DNA of 19,841 nt from an uncultured Prevotella sp. GTDB taxonomy: Bacteria > Bacteroidota > Bacteroidia > Bacteroidales > Bacteroidaceae. Both the position numbers and the translations under genes were made by a program. The stretch lies in the NCBI GenBank assembly GCA_900548195.1, contig URJQ01000051.1, forward strand, positions 1 through 19,841, written 5' to 3'. Below, one piece after another: positions 13,912 to 19,841 of this stretch. Each line of letters opens with the position of its first letter. Position 1 is the first letter of the stretch. Under the pieces are notes generated by a model. That model had not been told where the DNA came from and did not search any database. It saw nothing but the letters and a program-made list of their open reading frames with translations.

Positions 13912-15665
13912 TGGCAAACTTTTATACAGATAACCCTGAGATAAAGTTCTATCTCAGCCACCCGCTCCTCAAGCATATCGTAGAACTTAAGGAACGTAAC
14001 TTTGCTGATGCAGACAAATATGACTATGCACCGGAAAACCTTGAGGACGCTTTCGATTCTTATGACCGCATACTGGAACTTGCCGGTGACGTAATGGCTA
14101 ACGTCGTAGCTCCTAATGCCGAGGATGTAGATGCAGAAGGTCCACATCTTGAGAACAATAGAATGATATATGCGTCAAAGACTTATGAAAATCTTGACGC
14201 TACTATAAAGGCTGGTCTCAATGGCGTTACAATGCCACGTCGTTACGGTGGTCTCAATTTCCCAATGGCTGTATATTCTGCTATCAATGAGATGGTGGCT
14301 ACAGCAGACACTGGTTTTGAGAATATCTGGTCATTGCAGGATTGTATTGCCACTCTTTATGAGTTTGGTGATGAGGATCAGCGCCAGCGTTTCGTACCTC
14401 GTGTATGTGCTGGTGAGACAATGTCAATGGACCTTACAGAGCCTGATGCTGGTTCCGACCTTCAGTCAGTGATGCTCAAAGCCACATACGATGAGAAGGA
14501 AGACTGCTGGCGTCTGAACGGATGTAAGCGCTTTATCACCAATGGTGACTCTGATATCCACCTCGTACTTGCACGTTCTGAGGAAGGAACACGTGACGGA
14601 CGTGGTCTCTCTATGTTCATCTATGACAAGAATCAGGGTGGCGTAGATGTACGTCGTCTTGAGAATAAGCTTGGTATTCATGGTTCACCTACTTGCGAAC
14701 TTGTGTATAAGAACGCTAAGGCAGAGCTTTGTGGCTCACGCAAGATGGGTCTTATCAAGTACGTAATGGGACTGATGAACGGTGCTCGTCTTGGCATTGC
14801 AGGTCAGAGTACAGGCGTTTCTCAGATGGCTTATAATGAGGCTCTCGCGTACGCTAAGGAGCGTAAGCAGTTCGGCAAGGCTATCATAGAGTTCCCAGCA
14901 GTATATGATATGCTTGCTATCATGAAGGCAAAGCTTGCTGCAGGTCGTTCAATGCTTTATGCTACAAGCCGTTATGTCGATGTATATAAGATTCTTGAGG
15001 ACATCGAGCGCGATCGTAAACTTGAGGGAGGCAAGCTCACTCCAGAAGAGCGTGCAGAGTGTAAGACCTATTCTAAGCTCGCTGATGCTTTTACTCCACT
15101 GGCAAAGGGTATGACTTCTGAGTATGCTAACCAGAATACTTACGATGGTATTCAGGTGCATGGTGGTTCTGGCTTCATGCTCGAATATGCTTGTCAGCGT
15201 CTCTATCGTGATGCACGTATTCTCTCTATCTATGAGGGAACCACGCAGTTGCAGACAGTTGCCGCTGGTCGCTACATCACAAATGGCTTCTATGGCAGCG
15301 TGATAGCGGATATGCTCCAGTATGGTCAGGCTCCAGCAAGCGCAGGTTCTGAGGACTGGTGCGCAGAGGAATTCGTGGCTCTCAAGGAGAAGTGCGCTGC
15401 AATGGCAGAGAAATACAATGAGGCTGTGGCATACGTACATGACCAGAAGTGTGATGAATTCAAGGATTTCGTCATCCGTCATCTTTACGAAATGGCTGCA
15501 GACATCATCATGTCTCTCCTCCTTATCGGTGATGCAAGCAAGGCACCAGAGCTTTTCGCTCAGTCAGCTCGCGTCTATAACCGCTATGTCGCTTCTGAGA
15601 TAGAGCGTCATTACAACTTTATCATGGGTGCAACCCCTGAGGATCTTGCTGATTATCGCAAGTAA
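13911..15665 (+). CDS. acyl-CoA dehydrogenase with C-terminal extension
   Basis: This 584-residue flavoenzyme oxidises an acyl-CoA to the 2-enoyl-CoA and passes electrons to EtfAB. The central FAD-binding block SMDLTEPDAGSDLQ is followed by RFITNGDSDIHLVLAR. NGARLGIAGQ and AYAKERKQFGK lie in the C-terminal helical domain. The catalytic base is E442 in SIYEGTTQLQTVAAGRY. Classical family members are about 380-400 residues; the core here is longer and about 130 residues follow the catalytic region, as in the long acyl-CoA dehydrogenases with a C-terminal helical domain. Chain-length preference cannot be read from the sequence. The start codon shares its A with the etfA stop, so the three genes form one operon ending at the hairpin 15675-15735. 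No thiolase, crotonase or CoA-transferase gene is near. Confidence 0.94.
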   Translation: MANFYTDNPEIKFYLSHPLLKHIVELKERNFADADKYDYAPENLEDAFDSYDRILELAGDVMANVVAPNAEDVDAEGPHLENNRMIYASKTYENLDATIKAGLNGVTMPRRYGGLNFPMAVYSAINEMVATADTGFENIWSLQDCIATLYEFGDEDQRQRFVPRVCAGETMSMDLTEPDAGSDLQSVMLKATYDEKEDCWRLNGCKRFITNGDSDIHLVLARSEEGTRDGRGLSMFIYDKNQGGVDVRRLENKLGIHGSPTCELVYKNAKAELCGSRKMGLIKYVMGLMNGARLGIAGQSTGVSQMAYNEALAYAKERKQFGKAIIEFPAVYDMLAIMKAKLAAGRSMLYATSRYVDVYKILEDIERDRKLEGGKLTPEERAECKTYSKLADAFTPLAKGMTSEYANQNTYDGIQVHGGSGFMLEYACQRLYRDARILSIYEGTTQLQTVAAGRYITNGFYGSVIADMLQYGQAPASAGSEDWCAEEFVALKEKCAAMAEKYNEAVAYVHDQKCDEFKDFVIRHLYEMAADIIMSLLLIGDASKAPELFAQSARVYNRYVASEIERHYNFIMGATPEDLADYRK

Positions 15666-15674
15666 AAACAACAT

Positions 15675-15735
15675 AAGGTCCCTGTCTCCTGCCTATTCTC
15701 TTTCCAGAATAATAGTGGGGGATAGGGGCTTTCTT
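15675..15735 (+). terminator. strong terminator-like hairpin between the acyl-CoA dehydrogenase and SGNH genes
   Basis: AAGGTCCCTGTCTCC (15675-15689) pairs with GGGGATAGGGGCTTT (15718-15732) over 15 positions, with four G-U pairs, and TTTCTT follows the G/C-rich part. Inside, ATTCT (15695-15699) pairs with AGAAT (15706-15710). It starts ten bases after the acyl-CoA dehydrogenase stop and ends about 15 bases before the ATG of the next gene. Confidence 0.8.
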
Positions 15736-15749
15736 ATACATATACTACA

Positions 15750-17594
15750 ATGAGAATACTGACTACACTAACACTTTCCTTTGCCCTTACAGCCCTTACA
15801 GCCAATGCTCAGAATAAGAATGAGCAGGGAGATATATGGCTTGACATCAATGGAGTAAGGGATTTGACTGCCGATTCCATAGATATAGCAAATCAGGCAC
15901 GTCCTATTTCCGGTTCTTCCAGAAAGGGTGATAATCCCGTAATCTTCCTTGTAGGCAATTCCACCATGCGTACCGGTACGAGAGGTAACGGTGACAATGG
16001 TCAATGGGGATGGGGATATTATGAGCATGAATATTATGATGCTTCCAAAGTGACGGTGGAAAACCATGCTCTTGGAGGCACAAGTCCACGTACTTTCTAC
16101 AAGTCGCCAGACCTTTGGCAGCGTACTATCGCAAACTTGAGAAAGGGAGACTACGTCTTTCTCGAACTTGGACATAATGATAACGGTCCTATCGACTCCA
16201 TAAGGGCGCGTTCTTCTTATCGTCCTTTGGGAAAACTCAGTCTTGCAGAGGATTCCATTATTATATATAATAAGGTGAAACATTGTCAGGACACGGTATA
16301 TACCTTTGGTGGATATACTCGCCGTTTCATCAATGAAGTGCGTGCAAAAGGGGCTATTCCTGTGCTTTTTACCCTGACACCGCGCAATGATTATGAGATA
16401 GATGGCAAGACAATACAGCGTAAACTCAAGGATTTCACACCGGCAATCTTTGCTATTGGCAAGGAGATGAACGTGCCTGTGGTGGACCTCAACGATATTT
16501 CTGCCAAGAAACTGGAAACCTACGGCAAATGGAAAACCAACTATCACTTCTATCTGGACAAGATTCATTCCAGCGCTTTTGGTGCAAGGATGAATGCAGA
16601 GTCTGCTGCTGAGGGCATTCTCAATCTCAATCTTAATGACAATCCAAATCTCAACACCAAGGATAGCCTGTTCCTGGAGGAGAGGGAAGCACTGCTCCGA
16701 CTGAAGTCATACCTCGTGATGGACAAGGTATGTCCTAACTATGAAGAGAAACTTCTCGCTTGGGAACCAAATAATTACGATGCAAAAGGCAATGTAATAC
16801 CAAAGAAAAAGACCGCAGAAGAGAAGAAGCAGAAGGTGCGTATCTTTTTCTGTGGAGACTCTACAGGCAAGAATGAGGACAAGAAACCTGACGGAATGTG
16901 GGGTTGGGGCTCACAGGCTTATACCGTCTTTGACGAGTCAAAATGTACGTTTATCAACTGTGCAAAGGCTGGTCGCTCCACTCGTACTTTCCTTTTGGAA
17001 AATCGTTGGGAGGAAGTCTATCGCACATTGCGTCCTGGCGACTATGTTCTCCTTCAGTTTGGACACAATGATATCGGTGGTATAGACAAGGATAAGGAGC
17101 GTGGAGTCATAGCTTGCGCAAAGGATACATCTCATGTCTATCATCTCAAGAGCAACGGAAAGAACCTCGTGGTCTATTCCTACGGTTGGTATCTCCACAA
17201 GATGATACAGGATTGCAAGGAAAAAGGCGCTATTCCGGTAGTGCTTTCATTCACTCCGCGCAATGAGTGGCACAAGGGAAAAGGCAAGGTAGTGGGCGAT
17301 TTCTACCGCGTAAAAGAGAAGAAGAACAAGCAGTACATCGAGCGTCGCAATGACAATTACATCACTCAGTGGTGCAAAGAGGTGGCAGATGAGAATGGTG
17401 CCGCCTTCGTGGATGTGCATAATATTTCAGCTGATTTCCTTGACAAGCATTGCGGAAACAAGGAAAAAGCATCAGCTTACTTCAATCATGACCATACTCA
17501 TACCAGCCTTCTCGGAGCAAGAAACAATGCTAAGAGTCTGGCTAAGGGACTGAAAAAAATCAATAGTCCGCTGGTAAAGTACCTGAAGAAATAA
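15750..17594 (+). CDS. secreted tandem SGNH-hydrolase protein, rhamnogalacturonan acetylesterase-like (CE12-like)
   Basis: This 614-residue protein has a signal peptide (residues 1-20, LTLSFALTALTANAQ) and two SGNH hydrolase domains. Domain 1 (about 62-300) has VGNSTMR with nucleophile S71, the ENHALGG block with G110, GHND at 141-144 and DKIH with D270/H273. Domain 2 (about 360-605) has CGDSTGK with S371, NCAKAGRSTRTF, GHND at 438-441 and DHTH with D581/H584. Both keep a full Ser-Asp-His set and the oxyanion Gly and Asn. GDST plus GHND plus a WGWG segment after the Ser is typical of rhamnogalacturonan acetylesterases, which remove acetyl groups from the galacturonate of pectin backbone. Domain 1 has Asn in place of Asp in GDS. 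No promoter fits between the preceding hairpin and the ATG. Acetyl-xylan or other carbohydrate esterase activity cannot be excluded. Confidence 0.85.
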   Translation: MRILTTLTLSFALTALTANAQNKNEQGDIWLDINGVRDLTADSIDIANQARPISGSSRKGDNPVIFLVGNSTMRTGTRGNGDNGQWGWGYYEHEYYDASKVTVENHALGGTSPRTFYKSPDLWQRTIANLRKGDYVFLELGHNDNGPIDSIRARSSYRPLGKLSLAEDSIIIYNKVKHCQDTVYTFGGYTRRFINEVRAKGAIPVLFTLTPRNDYEIDGKTIQRKLKDFTPAIFAIGKEMNVPVVDLNDISAKKLETYGKWKTNYHFYLDKIHSSAFGARMNAESAAEGILNLNLNDNPNLNTKDSLFLEEREALLRLKSYLVMDKVCPNYEEKLLAWEPNNYDAKGNVIPKKKTAEEKKQKVRIFFCGDSTGKNEDKKPDGMWGWGSQAYTVFDESKCTFINCAKAGRSTRTFLLENRWEEVYRTLRPGDYVLLQFGHNDIGGIDKDKERGVIACAKDTSHVYHLKSNGKNLVVYSYGWYLHKMIQDCKEKGAIPVVLSFTPRNEWHKGKGKVVGDFYRVKEKKNKQYIERRNDNYITQWCKEVADENGAAFVDVHNISADFLDKHCGNKEKASAYFNHDHTHTSLLGARNNAKSLAKGLKKINSPLVKYLKK

Positions 17595-17626
17595 CGAAAA
17601 ACGCTTTCGTACGAATACATTATAAC

Positions 17627-17694
17627 AAAGGCTTGCTTGAATAATCGCCAGCACAGCGTGCTATAAAGGTGATTATATCAAGCAAGCCTTTTTT
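17627..17694 (+). terminator. large structured terminator after the SGNH gene
   Basis: AAAGGCTTGCTTGA (17627-17640) pairs perfectly over 14 bases with 17678-17691. After a one-base bulge the stem continues with ATAATC (17641-17646) and GATTAT (17671-17676). At the tip, AGCAC (17650-17654) pairs with GTGCT (17658-17662). Six T residues (17689-17694) close it. It lies 32 bases after the SGNH stop and between convergent genes (SGNH rightward, manA leftward). The rest of the gap (17695-17782) holds only a short direct repeat ATTTGATA. Confidence 0.9.
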
Positions 17695-17782
17695 GTTTAT
17701 GCTATCTTATTGTTATGCAATATGATACTATATGAATCCTATTTGATAACTATTAGAGTCTGATTTGATAGGAGTAAGAGAC

Positions 17783-18835
17783 TTATTTCTTAGTAATATG
17801 AAAGAAGCGCGTAAACATAGCAGGCAGACTTCTGTCCTTATTGTCGATATGCGCTTCCAAAACCTTTGCAGTCTTGGTGACAGGAATAAGGTCGTAATCG
17901 GCTATTGATGCAGGGATAAGGCAGGAATGCCCTTCATGCAGCACTATGTCGCGGTTGTCATAATCTATACCTTCGCCATCGCGTAGGCGGATGCGGCATG
18001 TTCCCTTCATACACATTGAGATGATAAAGGAGTCGTATTTGATGAGATTGCGATGGAAAGGCTGGGTGATGTCCATCACTCTGACATCGAAATAAGGAGT
18101 GTCAATGACCGAAACGGCGCGTTCCTGAATTTCTGGATAGTGAGTGCGATAATCCTTTTCTACATGGAAATCAATGGCTTGCGCAGCCAGTTCGGTGTGC
18201 AGTTGGCGTGGTTTTCCATCCAGTCCAGGGCGGTTATAGTCGAAGATACGATAGGTGACATCGCTCGATTGCTGCACTTCTGCCAGGAGGATGCCGCCAC
18301 AAATGGCATGAACTCTGCCAGCAGGGATGTAGAACACATCGCCGGTATGCACCTCATGCCGTGCAAGAACGTCGCAGATGCTGCCATCTTCCACTCTCTT
18401 GCGGTATTCGTAAGGCGTAATAGAATCCTTGAAACCGGCATAGAGGTAAGCTCCAGGCTTTGCATCAATGACGTACCACATCTCCGTCTTTCCGAATTTT
18501 CCATGCTCTCTCATTGCCATTTCGTCGCCAGGGTGTACCTGAATGCTCAGATCTTTCTCAGCATCAATGAATTTTACGAGTAGTGGAAGTTTGTTGCCAT
18601 ATCGCTGTGCCACGCTTTCTCCCAATATTTCATCAGGATATTGCGCTATTACTTCAATGAGAGAATGCCCTTCCCATTGTCCATTGGCTATGATACTTGG
18701 GCTTGATTCCACAGCACTCACTTCCCAACTCTCGCCTATTGGCTCATCAGTAGTTGGAATACCTTTGTATGGTTGCAGTCTTCTGCCGCCCCATACTATC
18801 TTGTGCATGTTTGGTTTGAAGAGGAGTGGGTACAT
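17783..18835 (-). CDS. manA: mannose-6-phosphate isomerase, class I
   Basis: This 350-residue cupin-fold enzyme interconverts mannose 6-phosphate and fructose 6-phosphate, feeding mannose into glycolysis or supplying GDP-mannose synthesis. The zinc site is complete: Q99 and H101 in SIQVHPGDEMA, E118 in GKTEMWYVI, and H176 in PAGRVHAICGG. NKLPLLVKFIDA and PIGESWEVSA are further family blocks. The length fits the shorter bacterial class I (ManA/Pmi) type of about 310-350 residues, as in Bacillus and Bacteroidales. The ATG gives MYPLLFKPNMHKIVWGG, where the FKP...WGG block is near the start of family members. It lies downstream of the HIT gene on the same strand after 186 bases. That gap has a strong hairpin, and no TAnnTTTG match was seen in front of manA. 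Confidence 0.94.
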   Translation of the reverse strand: MYPLLFKPNMHKIVWGGRRLQPYKGIPTTDEPIGESWEVSAVESSPSIIANGQWEGHSLIEVIAQYPDEILGESVAQRYGNKLPLLVKFIDAEKDLSIQVHPGDEMAMREHGKFGKTEMWYVIDAKPGAYLYAGFKDSITPYEYRKRVEDGSICDVLARHEVHTGDVFYIPAGRVHAICGGILLAEVQQSSDVTYRIFDYNRPGLDGKPRQLHTELAAQAIDFHVEKDYRTHYPEIQERAVSVIDTPYFDVRVMDITQPFHRNLIKYDSFIISMCMKGTCRIRLRDGEGIDYDNRDIVLHEGHSCLIPASIADYDLIPVTKTAKVLEAHIDNKDRSLPAMFTRFFHITKK

Positions 18836-18916
18836 TGTTTATATTATTAAGGGTAATGAAAATGAAGAAACAGAAGACAGGTCCTGCGATACAGAGTCTG
18901 ACAGGATAGTCAGAAA

Positions 18917-18962
18917 GGACACTAAGTAGGTAATCAAATGGTATTTGATTACCCACTTGTCC
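18917..18962 (-). terminator. stem-loop downstream of the HIT gene
   Basis: GGTAATCAAAT (18929-18939) pairs perfectly with ATTTGATTACC (18943-18953) across a three-base loop. The stem extends past one mismatch with AGT/ACT and, after a three-base bulge, with GGACA/TGTCC (18917-18921 and 18958-18962). It lies about 60 bases past the HIT stop in the direction of transcription and ahead of manA. The minus strand then reads TTTC, a weak U-tract, so termination is probable but not certain. The rest of the 186-base gap shows nothing I can name. Confidence 0.6.
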
Positions 18963-19021
18963 TCAGTTTCTTATGGTTGAAGCAGGAGTATATTTGAGTA
19001 TATACCCTACATGAAACTTAC

Positions 19022-19447
19022 TTATAAGTTTGCTTTCACCTTCTCGATAAGCTCCTGATACTCAGCATCAGAGAGATATACCTTGCCAGGATTCATCTGG
19101 AAAGTGCCTCCATAGTCAGGTCCATCCACGTATTTAGGAGCGAGATGGAAGTGGAGGTGTGAGAGTTTGTCGCTGTAAGCGCCGTAATTGATTTTCTCTG
19201 GGTTGAAAGCCTTCTGCATAGCGCGTGTAGTTTGTGCTACATCAGCCATGAAGTCATTGCGCTCTTCGTCAGAAAGCTCATTGAGGTCATTGACGTGCTT
19301 GTCATAACTTACGAGGCAACGTCCACGGTATGTCTGCTCTTTGAAGAGGAAAACGCGTGATACGCGGAGGTGTGCTATCTCAATCATAAGATCGTGAAGC
19401 GTCTGATTGTTAGTGCAATAGAGGCACTCTTTTGGGTCACTGTACAT
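19022..19447 (-). CDS. HIT-family (histidine triad) protein
   Basis: This 141-residue protein carries the histidine triad H97-L-H99-F-H101 in LSHLHFHLAPKY, the active site of HIT nucleotide hydrolases and transferases that act on nucleoside phosphoramidates or dinucleoside polyphosphates. GRCLVSYDKHVNDLNELSDEE matches the usual N-terminal strand of the fold, and a C8-x-x-C11 pair (ECLYC) near the start resembles the zinc-binding pair of some HIT proteins. Length fits the Hint/Fhit-like branch. The exact substrate cannot be assigned. A -7 element at 19504-19511 suggests a leader of about 53 bases and its own transcript. Confidence 0.9.
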   Translation of the reverse strand: MYSDPKECLYCTNNQTLHDLMIEIAHLRVSRVFLFKEQTYRGRCLVSYDKHVNDLNELSDEERNDFMADVAQTTRAMQKAFNPEKINYGAYSDKLSHLHFHLAPKYVDGPDYGGTFQMNPGKVYLSDAEYQELIEKVKANL

Positions 19448-19503
19448 AGTAGTTTGTTTTTGTTTGTAGTTGATATATGTTTTGGGCCGAAGCCTTTTCC
19501 ATG

Positions 19504-19511
19504 CAAAGGTA
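19504..19511 (-). promoter_or_regulatory. Bacteroidota-type -7 element of the HIT gene
   Basis: On the minus strand the bases read TACCTTTG, matching TAnnTTTG, followed by CATGG. It lies 56 bases before the HIT start codon. No good TTTG is seen at -33. Confidence 0.6.
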
Positions 19512-19595
19512 TAAAAAATAAATGGAGATACCTACTTTTTAGCAGAATAAAATCTGCATTATGATTTTCTAACAGACTACAAATCATAAATAATA

Positions 19596-19627
19596 TGTTT
19601 TTGTTGTTTAGTGTTTTTGTTGTTTAG
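19596..19627 (+). repeat. two tandem 16-bp units, TGTTTTTGTTGTTTAG
   Basis: The 16-base unit occurs twice head to tail at 19596-19611 and 19612-19627, directly before the first palindromic repeat of the right-end cluster. It is T/G-rich and carries no gene. Confidence 0.8.
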
Positions 19628-19826
19628 TGGACTGTCTGGAAGACAGTACCGAGCAAAGCGAGAGTAACCCGGGACGAAGTCTCGGGATCTATATATATAT
19701 AAGAAGAAAGTGGCTGTCTGGAAGACAGTACCTTAATAACGTGCTTGCTCTCTCTTTGAACTCAAATAGCGAGCCGAAGGAGCATAACTGTAAAGGGGTA
19801 CTGTCTTCCAGACAGCAGTACCACTC
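19627..19826. repeat. cluster of palindromic repeats, three exact copies of a 19-bp unit
   Basis: CTGTCTGGAAGACAGTACC occurs at 19632-19650 and 19714-19732 and, inverted, at 19797-19815. Each copy is itself a hairpin (CTGTCT-GGA-AGACAG). In each orientation the unit is preceded by AGTGG, but with a different join: one base (A) in copy 1, none in copy 2, and TACTG in copy 3. Copy 3 therefore has a longer palindrome, GGTACTG...CAGTACC. Between the copies are GCAAAGCGAGAG, a second hairpin (19668-19686), an AT-alternating run (19690-19700) and GCGAGCCGAAGGAGC. No gene was found from 19448 to 19841. Confidence 0.8.
19668..19686. repeat. short GC-rich hairpin inside the right-end repeat cluster
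   Basis: CCCGGGAC (19668-19675) pairs with GTCTCGGG (19679-19686), eight pairs with one G-U, across a GAA loop. It is followed by the AT-alternating run TATATATATATA. There is no neighbouring gene for it to terminate, so it looks like a module of the repeat cluster. Confidence 0.7.
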
Positions 19827-19841
19827 ATTCTTATATCCCCG

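Noticed and set aside
15768..16568. Open frame of 266 codons on the minus strand inside the SGNH gene
   Set aside because: It is antisense to the signal peptide and first SGNH domain, and its translation is not protein-like.
17695..17782. Terminator for manA
   Set aside because: Only a short direct ATTTGATA repeat and five-base complementary ends (CCTAT/ATAGG) are present, which is too weak to call.
19714..19815. Complete MITE bounded by 19-base inverted repeats
   Set aside because: The ends are perfect, but no target-site duplication is visible, and the third copy at 19632 fits a hairpin-repeat family better.
19627..19826. CRISPR array
   Set aside because: There are only three units, one of them inverted, with unequal spacing of 63 and 64 bases, sequence relics in the gaps and no cas gene.

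Overview
The window looks like chromosomal DNA of a Bacteroidales bacterium, most likely Prevotella or a close relative (Prevotellaceae). I infer this from four things. Promoters match the Bacteroidota form TTTG-N19-21-TAnnTTTG. Signal peptides end in an Ala-Gln (AQ) type cleavage site. The cluster surE-lpxB facing parA-parB-DUF5683-mltD-rel is one I know from Bacteroides and Prevotella. Pectin-directed esterases are also present. No rRNA, tRNA, insertion sequence, phage gene or CRISPR array was seen.

Layout. (1) 1-2597, minus strand: the 5' part of a guanine-deaminase-like gene (guaD, cut by the window edge), lpxB (lipid A disaccharide synthase) and surE (survival nucleotidase). Their gaps hold copies of a dispersed GC-rich repeat. 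(2) 2745-9264, plus strand: parA, parB, a DUF5683 membrane protein, an MltD-like lytic transglycosylase with LysM, and a RelA/SpoT-family (p)ppGpp synthetase/hydrolase. Chromosome segregation, wall remodelling and stringent response are thus read in one direction, closed by a stem-loop at 9268-9309. A second long copy of the dispersed repeat follows in inverted orientation. (3) 9490-11695, plus: a secreted pectin methylesterase and a BASS-family transporter, each followed by a terminator. (4) 11874-15665, plus: etfB, etfA and a long acyl-CoA dehydrogenase behind one clear promoter and in front of one strong terminator, forming an electron-transfer operon. (5) 15750-17594, plus: a secreted protein with two tandem SGNH (rhamnogalacturonan-acetylesterase-like) domains, ended by a large structured terminator. 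(6) 17783-19447, minus: class I mannose-6-phosphate isomerase (manA) and a HIT-family protein. (7) 19448-19841: no gene seen, but a dense cluster of short palindromic repeats.

How the parts fit. Most genes are housekeeping. The pectin methylesterase and the tandem SGNH esterase would both remove side groups (methyl, acetyl) from pectin, and they flank the etf operon. The EtfB sequence resembles the class that partners with butyryl-CoA dehydrogenases in flavin-based electron bifurcation, but no other fatty-acid or butyrate gene lies in the window.

I found no clear new multi-gene system. The most interesting signals are non-coding: a dispersed repeat present as two long inverted copies about 9 kb apart, a palindrome family at the right end that shows apparent loss of one hairpin arm, a surE promoter placed so close to the start codon that its mRNA may be leaderless, and a terminator-like hairpin that forms the whole leader of the SGNH gene.
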